Part shown: positions 1 to 5,297 of the stretch, piece by piece | How the letters are laid out: every line of letters starts with the position of its first letter | Numbering within the stretch: the stretch's first letter is position 1 | NCBI GenBank assembly: GCA_030539815.1 | Contig: JAUNXM010000138.1 | Span: 1-5,297, forward strand | Length of the DNA: 5,297 bases | From: Methanobacterium sp. | Lineage (GTDB): Archaea; Methanobacteriota; Methanobacteria; Methanobacteriales; Methanobacteriaceae | Direction: 5' to 3' | Notes under the pieces: generated by a model | Seen by the model: the letters and a program-made list of their open reading frames with translations, nothing else | Database searches by the model: none | What the model was told of the DNA's origin: nothing | Program-made: the position numbers and the translations under genes

Positions 1-809
1 ATCCCACTAATACTCAGGGTCTTAACCTGGTAATGGAAGAACAAGTGACTCCTCTACGTAATTTACATAAATATTTCTATCTAAGTAGTCAGTTCCTAAT
101 ATCCATTGGTATTTTGGCATTAATCCTGGGAAAAGATGGGATGAATTTTAATAGGGAATATAAAGCCATTAGTTTAGCCACCTTCTTGGTTCTGTTGGCA
201 GGAGTGGTCATACCATTTTTTTCCAGCCAGATGAATACCACCCGCCTTTATCATGTGGCCCTTATAATTCTTGCCCCTTACTGCGTTGTAGGAATGTTAT
301 CCCTGTTAAACTTCTTAAAATCCATTTTAAAATTTAAAATTAGACATGAATCATTGCTTAAAATTTTTTCTATTTATTTCATTATATTCCTGTGTTTTGA
401 TACAGGAATGATCTACCAGGCTTTTGATAGTCAGCATCCCACTTCAATTGCCCTAAACGATTCTTATGATTTTCCAAAATTTAATCAATACGAACTGCAG
501 GGAGGTTACTGGCTGCATGATCACTCCCACAATAATCAGACTGTTTACGCTGATAAGTACCGATCCACTGTTTTAGGAAGTATTTTGCCATGTAATGAAA
601 TTCCTTCCTACTTTGACCTGGTGAGTAATCAGTCTTACATCTTTTTAGGCACTCTGAATCTAGAAAGGGGCCAGATTTTAGTGTATCGCATGGTAGGATC
701 TAACATAGTTATTCAGGAAAGCTATCAATCCCTTCAGGAAATAATTAAATCACGATCCAGGGTCTATGATAATGGAGGATCAGTAATATACAATGAAATT
801 AATGTTTGA
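1..809 (+). CDS. Multi-pass membrane protein, DUF2206-like, C-terminal part (5' partial)
   Basis: The reading frame is open back to the left edge (first whole codon at base 3) and ends with TGA at 807-809. The ATG at 33 is probably internal, because the frame continues upstream of it without a stop and no Shine-Dalgarno site precedes it. Counting from that Met, four hydrophobic segments are visible at about residues 14-33, 44-63, 72-95 and 108-126. A polar domain of about 130 residues follows and holds no further membrane segment. The loop before the third segment reads QMNTTRLYH, which I associate with the DUF2206 membrane proteins of Methanobacteriales. Helices followed by a soluble outer domain resemble GT-C glycosyltransferases, but no catalytic motif is in the visible part. 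N-x-S/T sequons occur at N142, N168 and N199 of the tail. A glycosyltransferase starts 29 bases downstream, so a role in surface glycan assembly is inferred. The family call is moderate and the function unknown. Confidence 0.7.
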   Translation, partial: PTNTQGLNLVMEEQVTPLRNLHKYFYLSSQFLISIGILALILGKDGMNFNREYKAISLATFLVLLAGVVIPFFSSQMNTTRLYHVALIILAPYCVVGMLSLLNFLKSILKFKIRHESLLKIFSIYFIIFLCFDTGMIYQAFDSQHPTSIALNDSYDFPKFNQYELQGGYWLHDHSHNNQTVYADKYRSTVLGSILPCNEIPSYFDLVSNQSYIFLGTLNLERGQILVYRMVGSNIVIQESYQSLQEIIKSRSRVYDNGGSVIYNEINV

Positions 810-825
810 ATAATTTAGAAAGAAT

Positions 826-830
826 AGGAG
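826..830 (+). promoter_or_regulatory. Shine-Dalgarno site that sets the start at 839
   Basis: AGGAG lies 8 bases before the ATG at 839. The longer in-frame start, TTG at 806, lies inside the stop region of the preceding gene and would add 11 residues before the typical MDIGIVSS beginning of a GT4 enzyme. ATG 839 is therefore preferred. Confidence 0.75.
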
Positions 831-838
831 ATTATATT

Positions 839-1966
839 ATGGATATAGGAATCGTTAGTAGTTTCATTGATGAATTTAGCGGTGGTATTGGTGTTTATAC
901 TCATCAAATACTTAAAAATCTTTACAAAATGGATAAACAGAATGATTATCATCTAATTCATTCATCAAAAAGTGATCATGATATTTATAGCCAGTATAAT
1001 GAGATAATTATCCCCCAAAATAGATTCATTAAAGGATGGGGGCAGCAGATGTTCTGGAGGTATTTCACGTTACCATGGAACCTTAAAAAATACAATCTAG
1101 ATGTTGTTCACGACCCCTATGAATTAGGACCCTTCACCTTTAAACAACCCTTCCGAAAGGTGATCACTGTGCATGACCTGGGACCATTAATATTACCGGA
1201 ACTTTTCAAAGAAGGAGATGTTTTGTTACACCGGTTATTACTTAAAAAAACTATTGAAAAAGCTGATAAAATAATCACGGTGTCCTACAATTCACAGAGA
1301 GACTTAATGGATTACCTGAATGTTCCAGAGGAGGATATAGAAATAATTTACAATGGAGTGGATGATATTTTCCAGCCCCTGGATGAAAAAACAGTTGAGG
1401 GGTTAAAAAATCGATTGGGGTTACCTGATGAGTTTATACTATCCGTAGGAGGATTGCATCCCATAAAGAACATCCCGCGCCTTCTCCAAGCCTATTATAT
1501 GGCCAGGAAAAATGGTTTGAGGCATAAATTGGTGTTAGTGGGGGGAGTAATTGATGGTGCCCAGGAGATCTTTCAAACTTTACGTGACCTTAAACTGGAG
1601 AACCAGGTTATATTCACCGGCACGGTGTCTAATGACGATTTAGTGGGTTTATATAATGCTGCAGACATTTTTATTTACCCCTGTCTTTATGCTGGTTTTG
1701 GCATACCCCCATTGGAAGCCATGGCTTGCGGTACACCAGTTATTACTTCATGTAACAGTTCCCTGCCAGAAATAGTTGGTGATGCAGCCATGCTGGTGGA
1801 TCCTTACCAGATTACTGACCTGGCCAACACCATTAAAATCTTGCTGGATGATAGGGAGTTAAAAAATATACTAGTAAAAAATGGGTTTAAACGTTCTAAA
1901 ATGTTTAACTGGAAAAAAACCGCTTATCAAACATTGAAAGTTTATAAAGAAGTTTATAATTATTAA
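839..1966 (+). CDS. GT4-family glycosyltransferase (group 1, GT-B fold)
   Basis: This 375-residue protein would transfer a sugar from a nucleotide donor to a growing glycan at the cytoplasmic membrane face; donor and acceptor are unknown. The N-terminal Rossmann half starts MDIGIVSS and has the glycine-rich GGIGVYTHQ loop at residues 15-23, where GT4 enzymes bind donor and acceptor, then VVHDPYELGP (89-98) and VITVHDLGP (108-116). The linker ADKIITVSYNSQRDL (142-156) and IYNGVDDIFQP (170-180) are classic for the family. The C-terminal donor-binding half has LSVGGLHPIKNIPRLL (201-216), LVLVGG (231-236), IFTGTVSNDDLVGLYNAAD (258-276) and GFGIPPLEAMACGTPV (286-301). The usual EX7E motif is here A285-x7-E293: the first Glu is Ala and the second is kept. 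PEIVGDAA follows at 310-317. The length is normal and no signal peptide or membrane segment is seen. It lies 29 bases after the membrane protein gene and is probably in the same transcript. The family call is very secure, the specificity is not. Confidence 0.92.
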   Translation: MDIGIVSSFIDEFSGGIGVYTHQILKNLYKMDKQNDYHLIHSSKSDHDIYSQYNEIIIPQNRFIKGWGQQMFWRYFTLPWNLKKYNLDVVHDPYELGPFTFKQPFRKVITVHDLGPLILPELFKEGDVLLHRLLLKKTIEKADKIITVSYNSQRDLMDYLNVPEEDIEIIYNGVDDIFQPLDEKTVEGLKNRLGLPDEFILSVGGLHPIKNIPRLLQAYYMARKNGLRHKLVLVGGVIDGAQEIFQTLRDLKLENQVIFTGTVSNDDLVGLYNAADIFIYPCLYAGFGIPPLEAMACGTPVITSCNSSLPEIVGDAAMLVDPYQITDLANTIKILLDDRELKNILVKNGFKRSKMFNWKKTAYQTLKVYKEVYNY

Positions 1967-2022
1967 TTGATTCATTCAACATTTGAAAATCATTGAACAA
2001 TAAATAAAATCAGGGAAATATA

Positions 2023-2028
2023 GGGGGA
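2023..2028 (+). promoter_or_regulatory. Shine-Dalgarno site of the fdtA-like gene
   Basis: GGGGGA ends 5 bases before the ATG at 2034 and supports that start. The 67-base gap it lies in is AT-rich and holds no gene. Confidence 0.6.
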
Positions 2029-2033
2029 TTTGA

Positions 2034-2453
2034 ATGTTTAAAGAACCTAAAATAGCGGAATGTAAACTTATTTACCTTCCCAAAGTGGATGATGTTCGGG
2101 GAAATTTGACTTTCATTGAAGAAAATCAACATATACCCTTTCCCATCAGGAGAGTTTATTATCTTTACGATGTCCCTGGAGGGGAGAGCAGAGGAGGTCA
2201 TGCCCATAAAGAATTACAACAATTTATCATAGCTGCAAATGGCAGCTTCGATGTGATATTAGATGATGGGGAGAACAAGGAACGTTACCATCTAAACAGA
2301 TCTTATTATGGCCTTTACATTCCAAAAATGGTGTGGCGTGAATTGGATAACTTTTCATCAGGCTCGGTTTGTCTGGTATTAGCATCTCAGCTGTATAATG
2401 AAGAAGATTACATTAGAAATTATGATAATTTTAGAAACAATGTCTCAAAATAA
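2034..2453 (+). CDS. fdtA: dTDP-4-keto-6-deoxyglucose 3,4-ketoisomerase (FdtA/WxcM-type cupin)
   Basis: This is a single-domain sugar 3,4-ketoisomerase of 139 residues, the normal length for the family. The enzyme moves the keto group of dTDP-4-keto-6-deoxyglucose from C4 to C3, preparing C3 for amination. Visible family signatures are DVRGNLTFIEE (20-30), the run RRVYYLYDVPGGESRGGHAH (39-58), GSFDVILDDG (70-79), the segment from Y92 to L104 with GLYIP and VWREL, CLVLASQLYNEEDYIRNY (113-130) and a final DNF. H56 and H58 in GGHAHK match the histidine pair known to be needed for catalysis in FdtA. The fold is a cytoplasmic beta-barrel cupin, usually a dimer. FdtA enzymes give the galacto product and the closely related QdtA enzymes the gluco product; I cannot decide between them here. 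The matching aminotransferase lies two genes downstream, which supports the call. There is no truncation or odd composition. Confidence 0.9.
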   Translation: MFKEPKIAECKLIYLPKVDDVRGNLTFIEENQHIPFPIRRVYYLYDVPGGESRGGHAHKELQQFIIAANGSFDVILDDGENKERYHLNRSYYGLYIPKMVWRELDNFSSGSVCLVLASQLYNEEDYIRNYDNFRNNVSK

Positions 2454-2460
2454 GATTTCA

Positions 2461-2476
2461 ATGGAATTGGTTCCAT
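2461..2476 (+). repeat. Short perfect inverted repeat between fdtA and the acyltransferase gene
   Basis: ATGGAA and TTCCAT form a 6-base-pair stem around the loop TTGG, starting 7 bases after the fdtA stop. It is short, AT-rich and not followed by a T run, so it does not look like a terminator. It could stabilise mRNA or be chance. Confidence 0.35.
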
Positions 2477-2532
2477 CGGGAAATATTGATCTAGAGGAAT
2501 AAACATCAAAAAATCAGGGAATGCTGGTAACC

Positions 2533-3474
2533 ATGATTGAAGTTAGAAAATATCAAGACCAGGACAGGAAACTATGGGATGACTTTGTAAGACGTTCCAA
2601 AAATGGAGTATTCCTATTTTTCAGAGATTATATGGAATACCATAGTGACAGGTTCCAGGATCATTCTTTGATATTTTCGGATGGGAACAAAATTCTGGCT
2701 CTTCTGCCGGCTAACATCGAAAACAGTACTTTAGTCAGTCACCGTGGTTTAACCTTTGGAGGCATGATCACCAGCCGCAAAATGAAAACTTCCACCATGC
2801 TTAAAATATTTAAATCATTGAAGGAGTATTTTGAGTTAAATAAGCTTAAAGATCTTTTATATAAATCAATCCCCCATATTTACCATATTTATCCTGCAGA
2901 AGAGGATTTGTATGCTCTTTTTATTAACAATGCTAGTTTAGTAAGAAGAGATGTTTCATCTACCATAGAACTGAACCATAAATTACCTTATGGAAGAGGT
3001 AGGAAACGAAACGTTAGAATGGGGGAGAAAACAGGTTTAGTATTCAAAGAAAGTGATGATTATCAGAATTTCATGGCTCTGAAGGAAGAAAAACTCATTA
3101 AAAAGTATGGAGTTAAACCTACCCACACTGCAGCGGAAATGGAATATTTATCTGTAAAATTTCCGGAAAATATTAAACTATTCGTGGTGGAAAATAAGGG
3201 GCAGATAATTCATGGATTAGTAATGTATGAAAGTGCCAATGTGGCCCATGCCCAGTACCAGGAAGCAACAGCTGAAGGTCAGAAGTTACGGGTACCTGAT
3301 TTAGTCCTGGATAGGCTAATAAATCATTACTATAAAGATAAGAAATATTTTGATTTTGGAGTATCCACGGAAAATAATGGCCTTTATCTAAACCAGGGCC
3401 TTATAGATTATAAAGAAACATTTGGAGGAAGGGCTGTAGTGTATGATACTTATAGAGTTGAATTTGGTGGCTAA
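2533..3474 (+). CDS. FemAB/GNAT-like acyltransferase, candidate sugar N-acyltransferase
   Basis: This 313-residue protein looks like the FemAB-related GNAT-fold proteins found in polysaccharide clusters. Its N-terminal part holds [20 protein letters not shown] (15-34) and [13 protein letters not shown] (36-48). [11 protein letters not shown] (70-80) follows, then a basic stretch [10 protein letters not shown] (153-162). The C-terminal acyltransferase part has IIHGLVMYE (225-233), [11 protein letters not shown] (239-249) and the family's hallmark end: [19 protein letters not shown] at 272-290, then [15 protein letters not shown] (293-307). No signal peptide or membrane helix is visible, so it is likely cytoplasmic. 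Its place between fdtA and the aminotransferase suggests that it acylates the new 3-amino group, a step done elsewhere by hexapeptide-repeat acetyltransferases; this is inference. Addition of an amino acid, as in FemX-type enzymes, is an alternative. I chose ATG 2533 because AGGGA (2516-2520) directly abuts ATG 2521, too close to serve it, and MIEVRKY matches typical family N-termini. ATG 2521 would add four residues. Confidence 0.82.
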   Translation: MIEVRKYQDQDRKLWDDFVRRSKNGVFLFFRDYMEYHSDRFQDHSLIFSDGNKILALLPANIENSTLVSHRGLTFGGMITSRKMKTSTMLKIFKSLKEYFELNKLKDLLYKSIPHIYHIYPAEEDLYALFINNASLVRRDVSSTIELNHKLPYGRGRKRNVRMGEKTGLVFKESDDYQNFMALKEEKLIKKYGVKPTHTAAEMEYLSVKFPENIKLFVVENKGQIIHGLVMYESANVAHAQYQEATAEGQKLRVPDLVLDRLINHYYKDKKYFDFGVSTENNGLYLNQGLIDYKETFGGRAVVYDTYRVEFGG

Positions 3475-3483
3475 AAAAGACAA

Positions 3484-3489
3484 AGGTGA
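3484..3489 (+). promoter_or_regulatory. Shine-Dalgarno site that sets the start at 3495
   Basis: AGGTGA, a full match to the archaeal anti-Shine-Dalgarno core, ends 5 bases before the ATG at 3495. The longer in-frame start GTG at 3486 lies within this site and is therefore very unlikely to be used. Confidence 0.8.
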
Positions 3490-3494
3490 AAAAT

Positions 3495-4589
3495 ATGGTT
3501 TTACTGGTTGACTTGCAGAAGGAATATGAATCAATAAGTGAAGAGTTGAACTATAATCTTCAAAAAGTACTAAATTCAGGAGTATATGTTTTAGGGAGGG
3601 AAGTTGAAAAATTCGAAGGTGCTTTTTCCAAATATTTAGGAATTAATCACACCATAAGTGTTAATTCTGGTTCTGATGCTCTTTTTTTGGCATTAAAGTC
3701 ATTAGGAATTGATAAAGGAGATGAAGTGATAACTGTGTCTCACACCTTCAACTCCACAGTTGATTCAATAGTGCGGGCTGGTGCTAAGCCGGTTTTTATT
3801 GATATAAATCCAGAAACATATTGTATGGATGTAGATAAAATACATGAGAACATATCTGACAAAACCAGAGCAATCCTACCGGTGCACCTTTATGGACACC
3901 CTGCCGATATGGAACAGATACTGGAATTAAAGAACGAACATCAATTATATGTTATTGAAGATGCCTGCCAGGCACATGGTTCCGTGTATAAAAATGATAA
4001 AATAGGGACTATAGGTGATTTAGGCTGTTTTAGTTTCTATCCTACAAAAAACCTTGGAGCCTATGGTGATGGGGGGGCAATAGTAACTAATGACAAGGAA
4101 CTAATGGAAAAATTAACCTGGTTACGTAATTATGGGCAGTCACAAAAATATCACCATGATTTTTTAGGATTTAACAGTAGACTGGATGAATTACAGGCAT
4201 CAGTTCTTAGAACCAAATTAAAATATCTGGATCATTGGATTGAAATGAGGAGAAAGAATGCAAGTATCTACACTGAACTCCTCCAAGATTCTGGTCTCAC
4301 TACACCAGTTGAAAGACCCTTTTCCCTACATGTTTACCATCTTTATGTGATTAGGAGCCATATGAGGGAACAATTAAAAAATGAACTAGAAAAACACCAT
4401 GTTCAAACTCAAATCCATTACCCAATACCTGTTCATTTACAAAAGCCTTACACTCAAATACAGGGGAATTGGGAGTTACCAGTGACTGAAAAAGTATCCC
4501 AGGAGATATTATCTCTACCTATACATCCTTGGATGAATTATGAGGATATATCTAAGGTTACTGATTGTATAATGGGGGTTTTGAAATGA
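3495..4589 (+). CDS. fdtB: PLP-dependent nucleotide-sugar aminotransferase (DegT/DnrJ/EryC1/StrS, FdtB-like)
   Basis: This 364-residue protein, of normal length, is a fold-type I PLP enzyme that transfers an amino group, usually from glutamate, to a keto sugar nucleotide. With FdtA nearby the likely substrate is dTDP-3-keto-6-deoxyhexose, giving the 3-amino sugar. Motifs in order: LVDLQKEY (4-11), [13 protein letters not shown] (29-41), the PLP-phosphate loop [11 protein letters not shown] (57-67), [18 protein letters not shown] (75-92), [14 protein letters not shown] (126-139), IEDACQAHG (154-162) with the PLP-binding Asp156 and Gln159, and [17 protein letters not shown] (179-195) with the Schiff-base Lys185. 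[12 protein letters not shown] follows at 227-238, and [12 protein letters not shown] at 308-319 near the C-terminus is typical of the family. The gene begins 20 bases after the acyltransferase stop and overlaps the next gene by ATGA. The aminotransferase call is very secure; the FdtB assignment rests on context and overall resemblance, and a QdtB role is equally possible. A run of seven G (4071-4077) encodes the Gly pair after Lys185. Confidence 0.9.
   Translation: MVLLVDLQKEYESISEELNYNLQKVLNSGVYVLGREVEKFEGAFSKYLGINHTISVNSGSDALFLALKSLGIDKGDEVITVSHTFNSTVDSIVRAGAKPVFIDINPETYCMDVDKIHENISDKTRAILPVHLYGHPADMEQILELKNEHQLYVIEDACQAHGSVYKNDKIGTIGDLGCFSFYPTKNLGAYGDGGAIVTNDKELMEKLTWLRNYGQSQKYHHDFLGFNSRLDELQASVLRTKLKYLDHWIEMRRKNASIYTELLQDSGLTTPVERPFSLHVYHLYVIRSHMREQLKNELEKHHVQTQIHYPIPVHLQKPYTQIQGNWELPVTEKVSQEILSLPIHPWMNYEDISKVTDCIMGVLK
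4574..4578 (+). promoter_or_regulatory. Shine-Dalgarno-like site inside the aminotransferase gene
   Basis: GGGGG lies 7 bases before the ATG at 4586, within the last codons of the aminotransferase. With the ATGA overlap it supports coupled translation of the last gene. Confidence 0.5.
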
Positions 4590-5297
4590 TTGATGATGTT
4601 CAGTACGATTTAGACCAGTACCAATCAATTAAAAACCAGGCAATTATTGAATTTTATAAAGGAAATTTCGAAAATTCGCTGGATTACACACGAGTAGCCG
4701 CATTATATGCCTGGCAATCGAATTGTGGAATATGGTACGATGATGATTTAGATTATTTACTAAAGCTTATTGGCATATATCAAACTGAACCAGATTTTAC
4801 TCTTGACAATGATAAAGATTCAAATAAAATAGTGTATATAACATCAGCCATTAATGTGGGGGGTTTAACCCGGCTTTTGAATCAGTGGATGAGTTTCTTA
4901 AATGATAATTTCAAATCAAAAAAGCTTTACATTACCAATTCTTATACATCTAAAGAAGATTTCTACTGCAATACTGATACATTTGAAGATCAGGAACTGG
5001 ATTTTTATAATTTATCCTGCCAAGAAAAATACATTGCCAGAACCCAAGAACTCACTGAACTTTTAATTAAAGATAGCCCTCAAAATCTAATTCTATTCAT
5101 AGATCCCGACGATGTTATAACTGTTTCAGCTGTCAGCGCTGCAAAATACTATTTAAAAGAGTGCTTTAATCATGATTTACGTATTATATTTGTTAACCAC
5201 GCTGATCATGCTTTTTGGCTAGGGAAAAGTATCATTGATACTTTGATAAATTTTAGGAGGGAAGGGGAACTTTTTTCCAGGGAATACCGGGGGATAA
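4586..5297 (+). CDS. Probable GT-B-type glycosyltransferase, N-terminal part (3' partial)
   Basis: The ATG at 4586 overlaps the aminotransferase stop (ATGA). The frame stays open to the right edge, giving 237 whole codons. Residues 1-63 look helical and acidic ([20 protein letters not shown] at 5-24, [20 protein letters not shown] at 39-58). A Rossmann-like start follows, [20 protein letters not shown] (81-100), whose GGLTR resembles the glycine-rich loop of GT4-like enzymes. [15 protein letters not shown] (168-182) and [15 protein letters not shown] (199-213) come next, and the visible part ends at SREYRGI (231-237). From memory, the NHADHxFWLG signature followed by a D-x-x-I-x-x-R helix occurs in a group of large, poorly studied glycosyltransferases with a helical N-terminal region; I cannot name a family number. 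The donor-binding half lies beyond the window. No signal peptide or membrane segment is seen. It would act in the cytoplasm on the glycan served by the amino-sugar genes. The coding region is certain, the function probable. Confidence 0.78.
   Translation, partial: MIDDVQYDLDQYQSIKNQAIIEFYKGNFENSLDYTRVAALYAWQSNCGIWYDDDLDYLLKLIGIYQTEPDFTLDNDKDSNKIVYITSAINVGGLTRLLNQWMSFLNDNFKSKKLYITNSYTSKEDFYCNTDTFEDQELDFYNLSCQEKYIARTQELTELLIKDSPQNLILFIDPDDVITVSAVSAAKYYLKECFNHDLRIIFVNHADHAFWLGKSIIDTLINFRREGELFSREYRGI

Noticed and set aside
217..223. T7 run as a possible archaeal terminator
   Set aside because: It lies inside the coding frame of the membrane protein and encodes part of a hydrophobic segment.
806..838. 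TTG start for the GT4 gene adding 11 residues
   Set aside because: It overlaps the end of the preceding gene, has no suitable Shine-Dalgarno site, and ATG 839 has AGGAG at ideal spacing plus a typical GT4 N-terminus.
1975..1987. TTCAA/TTGAA inverted repeat and nearby CATTCAAC/CATTGAAC near-repeat after the GT4 gene
   Set aside because: A 5-base stem with a 3-base loop and one imperfect 8-base repeat are expected by chance in AT-rich DNA, and no T run marks a terminator.
2010..2207. Open frame of 65 codons on the minus strand
   Set aside because: It lies antisense to the well-supported fdtA-like gene, shows no recognisable motif, and is explained as a shadow of that gene.
2461..2502. Tiny open frame of 13 codons in the gap after fdtA
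   Set aside because: It is too short to judge, has no clear ribosome-binding site, and its ATG is part of the inverted repeat.
1..5297. CRISPR array, tRNA, rRNA, insertion sequence or defence system
   Set aside because: No regularly spaced repeats, no cloverleaf-like segment, no transposase or nuclease motifs; every gene reads as glycan biosynthesis.

Overview
The window looks like part of an archaeal cell-surface glycan biosynthesis cluster, most likely from a methanogen of the Methanobacteriales (Methanobacterium-like). The reasons are AT-rich DNA, heavy use of ATA for Ile and AGA/AGG for Arg, strong purine-rich Shine-Dalgarno sites (AGGTGA, AGGAG, GGGGGA), and a first gene that resembles the DUF2206 membrane proteins known from that order. 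This placement is inference from composition and family recognition, not from a marker gene.

Layout: six genes, all on the + strand, tightly packed, with no stretch over 80 bases left unexplained. (1) 1-809 is the 3' part of a multi-pass membrane protein with a soluble C-terminal domain. (2) 839-1966 is a GT4-type glycosyltransferase. (3) 2034-2453 is a small cupin of the FdtA/WxcM family, a dTDP-4-keto-6-deoxyhexose 3,4-ketoisomerase. (4) 2533-3474 is a FemAB/GNAT-like acyltransferase. (5) 3495-4589 is a PLP-dependent DegT/DnrJ/EryC1/StrS sugar aminotransferase, FdtB-like. (6) 4586-5297 is the 5' part of a second probable glycosyltransferase, overlapping gene 5 by ATGA and running off the window.

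How the genes fit together: genes 3, 4 and 5 read as a cassette for a 3-(acyl)amino-3,6-dideoxyhexose nucleotide. FdtA moves the keto group of dTDP-4-keto-6-deoxyglucose from C4 to C3, the aminotransferase puts an amino group on C3, and the FemAB/GNAT-like protein, set between the two, is a candidate for N-acylation. The expected product is dTDP-Fuc3N(Ac) or dTDP-Qui3N(Ac); the sequence alone does not tell which. The two glycosyltransferases would put this or other sugars into a glycan, and the membrane protein may be a GT-C-like transferase or part of export. The RmlA/RmlB enzymes that would supply the precursor are not in the window.

Three starts were set by ribosome-binding sites rather than by the longest open frame: ATG 839 rather than TTG 806, ATG 2533 rather than ATG 2521, and ATG 3495 rather than GTG 3486, which lies inside the Shine-Dalgarno sequence. 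No RNA genes, CRISPR arrays, mobile elements, attachment sites or convincing terminators were seen.
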